Shown: positions 34,064 through 45,112 of the stretch, one piece after another
Numbering within the stretch: position 1 is the stretch's first letter
How the letters are laid out: every line of letters begins with the position of its first letter
Assembly: GCA_012976225.1 (NCBI GenBank)
Contig: JAAVVG010000028.1
Span: 1-64,000 of the forward strand
Direction of reading: 5' to 3'
Source: Golubevia sp. BC0850
Taxonomy: Eukaryota > Basidiomycota > Exobasidiomycetes > Golubeviales > Golubeviaceae
Length of the DNA: 64,000 nucleotides
Notes under the pieces: generated by a model
What the model saw: the letters and a program-made list of their open reading frames with translations, nothing else
The model's database searches: none
What the model was told of the DNA's origin: nothing
Made by a program: the position numbers and the translations under genes

Positions 34064-34317
34064 TACCACTTGTCGAAGCATCTCAAGATAGGCTGTCACT
34101 GTCACGGTCTCATTCATCTTTCCCCTTGAAATTGAGATCTGCATCTTTCTAGTTTCTTTGGCTACTACTCCTCATACCGCTCGAACGGAAGTCTGTCTGG
34201 CCAGGTCTTCTGTAAACATTCTTGAAGCAGAGTCTGAGATTTGGCGATAGAATCCGGATCCAGGTCGTTCGCTAAATCATCATTTATCCCTAAGACTGTT
34301 TCAGGAAGAAGAGAACG
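34064..34317. other. 3' flank of the omega-like GST
   Basis: Short non-coding interval between the GST stop and the relic on the minus strand. Nothing else recognised. Confidence 0.4.
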
Positions 34318-35127
34318 TCAAAATCTCTTTCCATGGGATTTTGCAGATGCTTTTTTGAACTCACAAGAGATTTCTCCTTTTGTCTTTTCCTCCAGCTCTG
34401 AAAGAATCCTAGCAGTGCTGTACTGATTCGTCAGCATCTCAAATGCTCGACTCGTTTTCCTTATCGAATATGAGTATCGCTGAGTCAGTTTCATGCAAAA
34501 GACCCTTATATTTTCTTCTTCGGAGTGACCGGTATACCTAGCGACAGATTCAAGTTCGAATTTTGCGGTCTTGAAATTGTTTTTCAAAGGTAGATGAGGA
34601 ACCATTTCATTCTTTTGAACTTCGGTGATGATCTTTGGGAAGGAGAACTCTGGAAGTGGATGGAAGGAAGAGAATCTCAAAGGCCCAGAAGTTGAGAGAA
34701 GATGAAGTATGAACCAATCTCCACAGGATGGATTGATGAAAGTGAAAGAAATGAAAGAAGAGGTTGGACCACTCTCTCCGGAGAAACACTTCTTCAGGTC
34801 GAGGACGCATGTCTGATTTGAATCTAGTTGAAAAGAAGACCATTCCATTTCCTTGATATTTACAGATTTTGCAGAGACGTTTATCAGCGGGTATCCATCT
34901 TGAGAAGTGAAAGCGAAGGCTAGAGAACAAGGCGAAGAAGTCGACGAAAGGTCAGTTCTAAGATGTTGTCGTCACCCTCCTCTTCGCTCACAACTAGCTC
35001 TAGGCGTTTGCAATCTAACGATTCAAAGTTTTTCTTTCACCGACTTCATGTCGGAAGATCGCCTAGAGGGAAGCTTGACTCTAATCTCCTGATCTCCAAC
35101 TCCAGAAGCATCTCCCTGCTCCCATTT
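34318..35127 (-). pseudogene. Unrecognised protein-coding relic or undeciphered gene
   Basis: On the minus strand, codon-like sequence runs in at least two frames. One begins MKWEQGDASGVGDQEIRVKL near 35127 and, after a frame change, reads NFESLDCKRLELVVSEEE to about 34923. The other starts near 34960 and reads SQDGYPLINVSAKSVNIKEM, VLDLKKCFSGESG and SCGDWFILHLLS, ending at 34318 (at least 176 codons from the ATG at 34848). Composition and block structure look like a real protein, but no plausible intron joins the parts, so a frameshifted pseudogene is the simplest reading. I recognise no domain; a MATH/BTB-like origin is only a guess. Confidence 0.35.
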
Positions 35128-35859
35128 CATGGCCCCTTTTCCATTCTTCCATCCGCTGGCGATTGACAAAAAGCCTACTTAGGAGTCAAAGGAGTTCAAT
35201 CTTGTTAGTAGAAGATCTTGAAGTTAGTAAAAGTCCGATAAGAGACGTTGGTGACGAGAAGATCGTTGCAAAAAAATTCAAACCCTTCTTCGCCTCTCTT
35301 GGGCTTAGAAGCTCACTTCAATTCTCGTCACCCTTCACTACAAATGGTATTTTCTCGAGGAAATGACCAGCCAGCTAGAATCACAATTCCACGATTCGAT
35401 TCGACTACAAAGCAAGATTCAAATTTGCAAGAGACCTTCCAATCTTCGAAGGAGACCTCGCTGGGAACGCACGCGGCAAAGAATGAAAGAAAGGCACCGA
35501 TTCAAGATTTGCGAACGTGTCGTATGGGCGGCAAAACGATACGTTTTACAGAGGTGTGGGCACAGTAAGAAGGGAAAATCTGAGATAGAAATAAGAAAAG
35601 AGTGAGAAATAAGAGAAAGAGGAAGAAAGAGGTCATCTCCGGCGTCACTCTTTAGCGTCTTTGGACGAAGCGAACCGTAGGAACCGCAATTTGCCACTCA
35701 ACCTGAATTCGGCAAGCTTTATCAGGAGCACGTTTTGGTTCACTTTTTTAGGATGTTGTTCCTGGTCACAAGGGAAAGGTTTAAGAATGAGGAAAATCGT
35801 TTCCCTTTTGGATCTGTTCCCCTTCTCCGACTCTTCTTTGGCTCAACAAAACGTAGGCA
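35128..35859. promoter_or_regulatory. Upstream region of the GIT1-like permease
   Basis: About 730 bases before the permease start. Open frames are short and of low quality. No specific sites were identified. Confidence 0.4.
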
Positions 35860-37894
35860 ATGTCGGACATCAAGGACAAGTCTTCCTCGAATGAGGAGAT
35901 TCAACCAGAAGTTTTGTTTCAAACGAAGGATGTGACAACTCCTTTAGATCCAAAGCAATTGAAGAAAGCAACCTACTCAGAGTGAGTTCCATGTGCTCGT
36001 TTCACTCTACTTCGGATTCGCTACATACTGACTGCTTCGACGCTTCGTCTCTTTCTCTCAAAGCCTTTTCACCGTTGTAGCTGCTGGGGCTGCATTGATT
36101 TCAGATGGCTATCAAAATGTGAGTCCGGTCTACAACCCGTCTTCAGAGGCTCTCCAAAATGCTGACCCCCTAATCCTTTTGGCTCGCAGAATGTCATGAC
36201 AATGACAAACGTTCTGTTTGGAAAGCGTTATGGGTCAGCTGAATATACCTCTGCTATATCCACTAGAGTCTCAAATGCTCTGCTAGTTGGAGCTATCATT
36301 GGACAGATTTCAATGGGAATAGTAACAGATAGAGTTGGAAGAAAATCTGCAATCTTACTCACGACGATGATTCTGACTCTAGGAGCTATCTTTGCCACAG
36401 CTGCTTACCCTGTTGGAGGTAATTTAAGCGCTCTTTGGTGGTGGCTTACAGGTGAGTAGACAAGAGAGAAGCTTGGTGCTCACCTCACCTTACTTTTGCC
36501 GACAATCCTCCTTTGCTTCATTTTCATTCCTTCTCGCAGTCTCAAGAGGTGCTCTAGGAGTAGGAGTTGGAGGGGAGTATTCTTGCTCTTCAGCTTCAGC
36601 ATCTGAAGCAGCCAATGAGAAATATGGTCAAAAGCAAAGGTCTACGATCTTCATCTTTTGCACCAATTTTGTCCTATCTTTCGGAGGACCATTGGCTGTT
36701 TCTGTCTTCTTGATAGTTTTGAGTGCATCTCATTACGGCAACACTAACTCTCCAACTGATCTACATCGTTTGGACGTAGTCTGGCGTGTTTGCTTCGGAA
36801 TTGGAGTACTTCTTCCACTCTCAGTCTTCTACTTCCGACTCAAGATTCTAAATTCTAAACTCTACAGAGCTAATGCAATCAGAAGAAAGGTACCATATTG
36901 GCTAGCACTCAAACGATACTGGCCAAGACTACTAGGGACTTGTAGTGTTTGGTTTTTGTACGATTTCATCACCTTTCCAAATGGTGTTTTCAGTGGAACG
37001 ATTATCTCTACCATTATCAAGAACCCTACTCTTCAGAAAACTGCAGAATACCAGTTGCTTCTTGGATCGCTAGCTCTTCCGGGAGCCATCATCGGAGCTT
37101 TCTTAGTCAGGTGAGTGGCAGTTGACGACAAAAAGAAACAAGGCTGGCAGTAGCTGACAACCTTCCCCCTGTTTTCTAGATACACCGGAACGAAGTATCT
37201 TCTCATGATTGGGTTCACCGGCTATATCATTTTTGGACTTGCCATTGGTCTATCTTGGGATCACATCATCGACATCCCTGTTCTTTTCGTGATCCTTTAT
37301 GGTCTTCTATGTGAGCTCTCTCACCTCCATTTTGCCTTCTTTCTATTCACAAGCTTGACTAACATTCGAATTTTGTTCTCTACTCTCAATTCCGAACAGC
37401 TTCTTCTGGAAACCTTGGTCCGGGAAGCGCTTGTGGGCTTGTCAGTTCTGAGAGTTTTCCAACAGCTCTTAGAGGAACAGCTTACGGTTTCTCTGCAGCA
37501 ATTGGAAAGACAGGAGCAGCTGTAGGAACTCAAGCTTTCAGGCCTATTCAAGATAACTTGGGAAAGAAGGTCAGTTTCTTGACTCTTTCCATCTTTTTCC
37601 GCCACTCATTTCATCTTTAACACTATGGTCACCCTTTCTTTTCTTCCTCTGCAGTGGACCTTCATCATCTCGGCTATCGTAGGCTTATTAGGACTTCTTT
37701 GCGCATACTTTTTGGTTCCAGACACTACCAAGTTCAACCTAGAAGAAGAAGATGAGAAATGGAGATTGTATCTTCTAGAAAATGGTTGGGACAGTCAGAT
37801 GGGAGATGGAACTGTTGCAACTCATAAAGCTTCTGAGATGATTACAGAAGAAGATGGAAAGATGAAATTGGACAGAGATTCTAGGGACTCGTAG
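35860..37894 (+). CDS. MFS permease of the GIT1 (glycerophosphodiester/phosphate) family, 516 aa
   Basis: Exons: 35860-35981, 36064-36118, 36190-36451, 36540-37110, 37180-37310, 37400-37569, 37655-37894; phases agree. Helix 1 is FTVVAAGAALISDGYQN. The MFS loop 2-3 signature GIVTDRVGRKSA is followed by helix 4-5 sequences GALGVGVGGEYSCSSASASEAANE, a pattern characteristic of Git1-type glycerophosphoinositol permeases. Later landmarks are LYDFITFPNGVFSGTII, GSACGLVSSESFPTALRGTAYG and a C-terminal VPDTTKFNLEEEDE followed by an acidic cytosolic tail. Yeast Git1 takes up glycerophosphoinositol and glycerophosphocholine, products of phospholipid turnover. Phosphate or organophosphate as the substrate is possible. 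It is a plasma-membrane protein with about 12 helices. Confidence 0.88.
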
Positions 37895-38095
37895 TGATTC
37901 GATTTTGGTTTGATTTCAGGGGAGTCCCCTTGCTGTTCAAGGGTTGGATGGTGATTTTTCATGTTTCTTGGATGTAAAAGTACGGAAAAATTAATTACAG
38001 AGTCACATTGTATTCTATGGAGAGAGTAATTGGGTGAAATTAGAGAGGGAGTGACATTTGAAATCTCAACTCGAGGAACTGTGTGTAACCCAATC

Positions 38096-40905
38096 CTAAT
38101 CGATCTTTCTCTTCTTGATCCCCTTCCAACCTTGATCCTTACCCTCTTCTAATTCCAACTCTTTCTTACTCAATCTTTTCTTCCCCAAACCGTTCTTCTG
38201 TTCAATCTGCCCTTTCACTTCTCCCACCTCCTTTCCTTTGTCCAATTTCCCCTTGACTTTCTCTCCCTCCTGAATCTTTACTCCTTCTCTTCCCTCTTCC
38301 GTCCGATTCTTCTTCTCCTCCTTACCTTTCCTCTTTCTCTTCCTCTCCAATCTCTTCTCTTTCCTTTCCAACAATTCCTCCTCATTCAATTCTTTCCTTT
38401 CCAATTTCTTTTCCTCTCTCCTTTCCAACTCCTTTTCTTTCTTTTCCATTTCTTCCTTCAATTGAATCTCCCTCTCCTGTTTTTTCCTAGCTTCTCTCAA
38501 TTCTTTCTTCTTAGCTTTAAAAACCTTTCTCTTGGCTATTTTTTCTTCACCTGCTGGAGTTTTGGCAGTTTGTCTGAAAGATCTTTTAGCGGCCTGTTTG
38601 GTTTTCAAGTCAATTAAAAATCACCATCACCATAAGAGAAGAGGACAAAGAAAGGTTGTTGGGATCAGGGGAGAAGAGTAAAGGCCAGGAAAAAAGGAAA
38701 GAAAGAATGCTTTTGTAAGGGCTTGAAATCCAAGGTTGACTCACCTTCTTCTCCTCCAATTCTTTCTCCTCAATTTCCCTCTCATGTTCAATTTCAGCAA
38801 TCACATGCCTAGGATCTGCTGATTTCAATCCTTCAGATTCTCTTTCTTCAGAGGATAAGTTCTTCGAAACGTAATTTTCGAATCTTTGGATTCTTCTTTT
38901 GTGAGACTGAAGAAGAAAGAGAACGGGGAAAAGGAGTAGGATGGAGGGAAAGAGAAGGGTAACAAGGAGTTGTCAGGAAAGGAACCGGTCCAAAATTGGG
39001 GGTTTTCAGAAAACAGGTGGACATCTTCTGAAGGGTCAAAACCTCTTTTGAGAAAACCTTTTGAACTTTCGTAAATCAACATTTTTCTATTGAATTGAAA
39101 AATTTGCCTGTAAGAAATTGGCACTGTACCATATTTCTCAGCTTGCGAAAGGGGGAAGGAAGGTACGAGACACATTTAAAGAAGATCCCTCAGAGGGGTC
39201 AGTAATTTAATGTGAAGCAGTCCTCATTCTTGCTCACATGAAACCAACTCATTCGAAGCAATCTCATATTTGCTTCATGTCAAAATCCTCCAACAATGGG
39301 AATAAATGAAGCAGATATGAGGCTGCTTCACATTCAAATGTCAGGGTCAGACCTCTTCATACGAGGCAACATGAAGCAAGCCTACGATAACAAGGCTGAG
39401 ATCCGAAATAGTCTACGCGTTGCGATAAAGGAAAGTTTTGAATGAGGATAAAGGCTCAAGATTTGTCTTCTCGTCTACTCGTCTTCTCGGTCCTTCCTTC
39501 CTTCCAAAAGCAAGCCATCTTGTTCCATGGTTGGACCTTTCACCTTAAACCTCCCGTCCTCTCCTTTCATCTTGGTCTTCCTCTCTCCTGTAAAAGAAAT
39601 CAGTCTTTTAGATTTCATTTCTTGCAGCTTGAGAGTGAATCTCCAAGACCCTCCACCGCTTGACTTCTCTTCCTTTTCCACGAATTTGATCGGCTTTCAT
39701 CATTATTTCCCTCAAAGAACGCCTTAGTTCTCTCTTTTTCTCTACTTTGGTTATGCTTGGAACTCATATCTCACTTTACGTGACCTCATATGAACCGAAA
39801 TCGCCTTCATTTCTCTCCATATGAGTCATGAAGTGACATGAGTTCACATGAAGAGAAAAGGGTCATAGCGCCTCACATGAAGCACTTCATGCCTTACTTC
39901 ATATACAGAAAGGCCAAAAGCACCCGGAAATAGAAGGTCATGTGAAGCACCTCACATGAGTATGAAGCATGACCGACCCCTCATTATTCATTTACAATTA
40001 TTCCCTCTCTCATTATCTGTCCTCTCTCTCTTTCTCTCTTTGTCCCCTCCCCAAGCACTTCGCTCCTTCAATCTTGTTCTATTCTTCTTTCATGACTTTC
40101 CTGTCCTTCTCTCATGCTCCCATCTCTCCCAGTCTCCAGTCTCCATCTCCCCTTCAAACCTACCCTCCCTCTCTCCATAACTCACCTTACTCCCCAAATG
40201 AACTTCCACCCCTCTTTGATTCTTCAACTCCTTCAAAGGACAAAGCACACAATTACTAATCGGCAAACCGCCTTTTCTCTGATTCCTAGAAGGGTAAATT
40301 GGATTAGAAAGAGCTTGATTGATGGACATTGGTTTTAGATCCAGAGGTTTTGGAGAGAGTAAGTTGGATTGAGATTGAGACTGGAATTGGGGTTCATCTT
40401 GAGATTCTTCTTCTGAAATCGAATTTGGAGAGTTAGAGATTGGATTTGGATTTGAATTTGATTTGGATTTGTTTTGAGTTGTAGGATGAGATTCAGTTGA
40501 ATCAAGATCATCCGATCTCTTTCGTTTCTTCTCGGAACTAAGCGCTTTAGAAGTTTTGGATGAATCTTTTCCCTTTCCTTTTGATTCTAGCTTGATTTGT
40601 AGTTGTTGACCATCTTGATCTTCCACTTGACTATCTTGATCACTGACCGCTTCATTTTCATTTCCGTCTGCCTCTCCCTGCTCACCTTCACCTTGATCTT
40701 GATCTGGATTCTCATCTGAATTCGAATCTGAATCCGAATCTGAATCCTCTTCCGAATCTCCTTCTGAATTCTCGTCATCATCATCATCTGAATCTGATTC
40801 ATCGAAAGCAGTTCCCAAACCCAAATCAGCCTTTACTTCATTAGTTAAACCCAATTCTTCATCTTTCTTCTGTCTTGAGACTAACTTAGAAACTCTTTTG
40901 AACAT
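38096..40905 (-). CDS. C2H2 zinc-finger / basic coiled-coil protein, 459 aa, with transposon in intron 1
   Basis: Exons: 40905-40186, 38906-38745, 38593-38096. Intron 1 is 1279 bases (GTGAGT...TTCAG) and contains transposon copy B. The first 210 residues are acidic, with a DESDSDDDDD-type tract and Ser/Asn/Gln repeats. The finger is CVLCPLKELKNQRGVEVHLG then SKSHKRR (Cys219, Cys222, His236, His242), a C-x2-C-x13-H-x5-H pattern of the U1/JAZ RNA-binding type. Exon 1 ends after Lys240, between the two ligand histidines. After RFENYVSKNLSSEER comes a long highly charged coiled coil (KKQEREIQLKEEMEKKEKEL) ending GIKKRKID. A nuclear or nucleolar RNA-associated role is inferred; I do not recognise the orthologue. 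Without the splice it would be annotated as two unrelated proteins. Confidence 0.82.
39193..39982. mobile_element. Non-autonomous hAT-like DNA transposon, copy B (790 bp)
   Basis: Same family as 17497-18112, with near-identical central and terminal blocks. Ends are GAGGGGTCAG at the left and CCGACCCCTC at the right. Flanks ATCCCTCA and ATTATTCA match at 5 of 8 bases, a worn 8-base duplication if real. Copy B keeps about 200 internal bases (about 39592-39805) absent from copy A. Terminal zones carry many ACATGAAGC / GCTTCATGT words. There is no transposase frame. It is antisense to its host gene, inside intron 1. Confidence 0.72.
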
Positions 40906-41788
40906 CCTTTCTTTCTCTTCTCTTCTCTTCTACTTGCAGATTTAGATCTCAACTCGTTGGTTCTGAAGGCAAGGAAAGCAACACGGAGCTACCAAAAACG
41001 AAAGCCAAAAGAATGACAGCATTTTTTTCTTCTTCTTCTTCTCTCCAACAACACAAAGTGAGTATCCAATCCCAAACCTTCTTTCTCATTCCCATTCTCG
41101 ATTCAATCAGCCACAACAAATGATGAAACTTTATGCTGGCACCAGTCGGACTAGACTTGTTACTTAGCTGCTTTGTACCCAGCAGGTTTCAGTTTATGAC
41201 GACAACCTTTTTTGCAGATACTCTAAACGCTAGAGATATCCCTGAATACAATCCCCTCCCCTTCTTTCCACTGGCAGAAGATATTGGATAGTGTTGGAAT
41301 TGGCAGGCAAAGGATGGAAAAGATTGGAGGATTAGCAAGATGTGAAGAATGGAAGAGTTGAACCTGCTTCAATGACTGACATCTCTTGCTCTCCCTCCCC
41401 TCTCCTCTTCTCCTTCTACTTTCTCCGATTCTTCTGTAGATCTGTCGGTTGTTCCGCTTCCCTTCGCTTCCTTTCTTGAACATCTCTTTTGATTGTGGGT
41501 TGTGGGTCTGTGAAGTCACCTTTCTTTTCTTCCTTCCTCTGCCGCCCTCTTCCTCGCTTCCTCTTCCCTTCCTTTGTAACCTAATAAACCCAATAATCCA
41601 AGGTGCTTGAATTCTAATGTTCTGAACTCTATTTATAACTCAACTCTGGATGTGACACTGCTACGCATCAGTTACTCCACCTTACTTGAACCTTTCTTCC
41701 CTTGCTTCCCTTTCCTTACTCCCTTTCCTTTCCTTTCCTTTCCGCCAGCATCACATATCACATCAGCATTCTACTCCTCCTCCCCCAA
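40906..41788. promoter_or_regulatory. Divergent promoter region, zinc-finger gene / COQ3
   Basis: About 880 bases between divergent starts. The part near COQ3 is very pyrimidine-rich, with CCTTTCCTTTCC-type repeats (about 41700-41740), a common feature of fungal core promoters. No discrete operator was identified. Confidence 0.45.
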
Positions 41789-42541
41789 ATGCTTCTCCGA
41801 TTTCCATTTCCCAGCCACCATCTCTCAACCCCAATCAAATCAAGTTCAACAAACAAATCAATCTTCCATCTTTCCTCATCTCCATCTCTATCTCTATCTC
41901 ACTCTCACTATCAACCTCATCTTAATTCCTTGACTCAATCTCGTAATTCCTCCTCTTCCTCTCCCTCTCCCTCTCACACATCCACATCAACATCCACATC
42001 GATTCACCCATCAGAAATCCTTCATTTCTCATCTCTCTCCTCTCAATGGTGGGATCCACATGGTGAATTCGGTTTATTACATTCCATGAACCCTATAAGA
42101 GTCAAATTCATTAAACAAAAACTCTTGGAATGTGAAAATTGGGAGAAAGCTTATAGACAGGTTTTAGAATTCAAGAGTAAGGGTGGGAATGGGGATCAAA
42201 GGAAGAAGGTCTTCGATGATGAAATTCAAGCTGCAGATGCAAATGGAAATGGAAATGAAATTGAGAAAGAAAACGTCAGGTTTTTGAAAGGAAAGAAAGT
42301 TTTGGATGTTGGTTGTGGTGGAGGGTTGTTGACTGAGGTGAGTGAAGGTTTCTAAATAAGTTGGGAAGAGGTTGATAATTTACTTTGAGAAGGGCAGGTG
42401 TTTGGGGGTGGGTTGCTATATCTTTCTGAAAGGCTCTTTGGAACAAATTATCTATCAAAAGCTAATCAGAGCAAGCCTGACGAAGATGGCATCTGGGGTC
42501 AATCATTCTCTCCTTGGATCCTTCCTAGCTCGAGTTGCTTA

Positions 42542-42575
<34 letters not shown>

Positions 42576-43626
42576 ATCTGGAAACAGTCACTAGCCAGAT
42601 TAGGAGCCACAATAACAGGTCTAGACGCTTCAGAATCAAACATCAAAATCGCAAATCTACATGCTCAAAAAGATCCTTTTCTGAATTCCATTTTGACTTG
42701 TGAAAATTCCTCATCAAGTTCCTCTACTTCTTTTTCAACCTCGAATTTCTCTTCCACAATCCCGACCTCTACTTCCTCTTCAATCTCAACTCCATCTTCG
42801 AGTAAAGAACCAGAAGGTAATCTCACTTACATCAACTCAACAGCCGAAGATTTAGTCAGTTTACAAACCTCTTTAGGATTGAAATCCAAAGGAACTTATG
42901 ATGTTGTATGCGCAATGGAAGTCATAGAACACGTAAATCAACCTTCAGAGTTTTTAAGAAGTTGTTCAGAATTGTTGAAAGTGAGTAAGAGAGTGTGTTT
43001 CTTCTTCAAAAAAAGATTTCTCTTTCTTTTCTTTATCAGACTTAGAGAGTCTCTGACTCAATGATTCATGAATTCTAGATCTTTATGACCTTCCCTCATA
43101 GGTCTTTCTGACTCTGAATCTTCCTTTCCCTTCTCTACTTCTAATTTCATCTAAATCTTAATCTAAATAGCCAGGAGGGCATCTTTTCCTTTCAACAATT
43201 TCAAGAACTCTTCTTTCCCAAATTTTAACTATCACAATTGCTGAAGATGTTTTAAGATTGGTAGAACCTGGTACTCATACTCATAAACAGTATATCAAAC
43301 CTTTTGAATTGAGAGATTTCTTTTTGGAGGAATTAGGCTGGTATCCTTCCACCTCCACTTCCACCTCATCTTCAACCTCTTCAAATTCCAACTTCTCAAA
43401 TTCCAAGTTCAAATCTCCTTCCTCAACACCCTTCTCATCAGCTAAAATCCTTCATGACAAGGATCTTTTACCTCAAGAATTGAAATTCGAAATTCGTGGA
43501 ACTGGTTATGATCCTTTCAGTGCAAGTTGGAAATTGTTTGGCGCTTCTGATGGAAAGAATCAAGATTGGAAAAGTATGTGTAATTATTTCTTTTGGATTA
43601 GGAAACCTTTGGAGGTGGAGGGCTGA
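41789..43626 (+). CDS. COQ3: Ubiquinone biosynthesis O-methyltransferase, mitochondrial, 465 aa
   Basis: Exons: 41789-42337, 42588-42980, 43171-43626; all phase 0. The N-terminus MLLRFPFPSHHLSTPIKSSS is a basic, Ser-rich mitochondrial presequence. The Coq3/UbiG core follows: WWDPHGEFGLLHSMNPIRVKFI, SAM motif I VLDVGCGGGLLTE, ITGLDASESNIKIA, YDVVCAMEVIEHV, LLKPGGHLFLSTI, then YIKPFELRDFFLEELGW. It performs both O-methylations in coenzyme Q synthesis on the matrix face of the inner membrane, in the CoQ synthome. It is longer than yeast Coq3 (312 aa) because of two Ser/Thr-rich inserts (about residues 215-250 and 390-415), which look like expanded TCN repeats. The 250-base first intron ends in a long C/CT microsatellite. 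Confidence 0.92.
42542..42576. repeat. Poly-C / CT microsatellite in COQ3 intron 1
   Basis: A run of about ten C followed by about twelve CT dinucleotides ends ten bases before the GAAACAG acceptor. It takes the place of the polypyrimidine tract, so length changes could affect splicing. Confidence 0.8.
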
Positions 43627-44354
43627 GAGGGGTGGTGGGCAGACAGAAAGATTTGACGTGAGATGAGAGTAGGGTTCAGGGATAAAGCAAAGGGAGAGAT
43701 GGAAGATTTGGACTTTTGGAAGGAGTGGTTTTTGATAAAGATGGTCGGGGACTGTCAAGCTGTTGGATGTCAGAGCTAGCTGTAGAGAACAGCAGACAAG
43801 GGTGGGGCTTTAATCCACCTAGAATTGTATTTATAGTCATTTGAAAATCATTCCTTGAGAAATAGAGAAGATGACAGGCAAGGAGAACTCTAATTTAGAA
43901 GGACGATTTGAATTAGATGGGAAAAGATTTAGGATAGTCTGTTGCGAAGTCAAAACATATGGGAAGGGGCGAGAAGATGTTTGAAAAGAAAGTCTCGTTT
44001 GGCAGAAACTGAGAATTAAGTGAGGAAGAAAGAATTGAGAGGAGAAAAAAGAAAGTACAGTTCGGGTCAGAAAGAAGAAATGACTGGAAAAGTAAAAATG
44101 AAATCGTGGATAAGCAGGGAGTAAAGCAGATTGATAGAGTGTAGTGCTAAATTGATTGGTGCTTTCCTTTGAAATGTGGTAAATTTTGATTGATAGCTTT
44201 TGTTGAATGTGAATGAAAGTGAACGGAAAATCCAAAAGACGTCCCTTATCCCCTCTTCTCTCATCACCAAATCTCCCTATTCGCTCTTTGCATCTATTCC
44301 AGTCAAGTCTCTGTTTTCCAATTCTGTCTTCGTTGCCAATACCCAACCAAACCT
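43627..44354. other. Convergent intergenic region
   Basis: About 730 bases between the COQ3 stop and the stop of the minus-strand membrane-protein gene. Purine-rich on the plus strand. The long minus-strand frame 43837-44358 has Phe/Ser/Leu-rich composition expected from that skew and was not accepted. Confidence 0.5.
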
Positions 44355-45112
44355 TCAAATCTCAGCATAACCTTTGAATCTAGCTTGTCTTACTTCAACA
44401 CCATTTTGAAAGGCTTTGGGTGGCAAACCGATTTGATGTTTAGATTGAAAAGTTGAAAGAATCTTGAACTGTCTCTTCTTCGATCTGGTCTCTGTAGTTT
44501 TTAAACCTTCCCATTCAGTTTTTGAAACAGAGCAATTAAAGGGATTGAATTGAGTCTTACGGGGAACTTGAAGTTGGGAGAATTGAGAGACTTTGTTTAC
44601 TTCTTTCACCTCTTTGAAGTTATTGTTTTTCTTCTCCTTGGTGACCGAACTAGTCTTTTCTTTTAAACCTGAATTAGTCATAAGAGCCCAACTTTTAGTT
44701 TCCAAGTCGAAGGATTTTCTAGTAACTCCGTTCTCCTTATCAGAAATTTCTTTGAGAATTCTTCTTCTATCTTCTTTGACTCTTGAGTACCAAACGCAAA
44801 GGACTATGAGAACCAAAAGAGCCACAAATCCGAAAATGACTGTAAATGGCAGAAATGAAAGTAGAGGGTCATGTCAGCTCTCGGTCTTCTGAAAGGGTGT
44901 CGACTTTCGGCAACGAAGAATGAGAACTTCTAGCAAAGAAAGCCCGAAAAATACAAGCTCTAAGACTAACCTGGAAAAATGATTTTGAAAGGATGAATCC
45001 AGCTTTGTTCTTTGGCGTAGTGGGGTTGGGTAGGAATTGAAGCAGGCGATGGTAGGATGATGGAGGGGATTAGAGAAGAGTTGAAGCTTGGATCGCTTGA
45101 AATGAAGGGCAT
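44355..45112 (-). CDS. Single-pass membrane protein of unknown function, 208 aa
   Basis: Exon 1 is 45112-44971 and exon 2 is 44839-44355; the intron is GTTAGT...TTACAG, phase 1. The N-terminal 47 residues (MPFISSDPSFNSSLIPSIIL...) lack a cleavable signal. The junction completes a strong membrane helix, KIIFPVIFGFVALLVLIVLCVWY, followed by a basic RVKEDRRR stop-transfer. The remaining 135 residues are highly charged and Lys-rich, ending RQARFKGYAEI, probably cytosolic. This resembles the fungal class of small Ser-rich-ectodomain, one-helix proteins, but no known family was recognised. Confidence 0.65.

Noticed and set aside
43837-44358. 173-codon minus-strand frame after COQ3
   Set aside because: Phe/Ser/Leu/Ile-rich low-complexity translation of a skewed intergenic stretch; no ATG context, domain or splice support.
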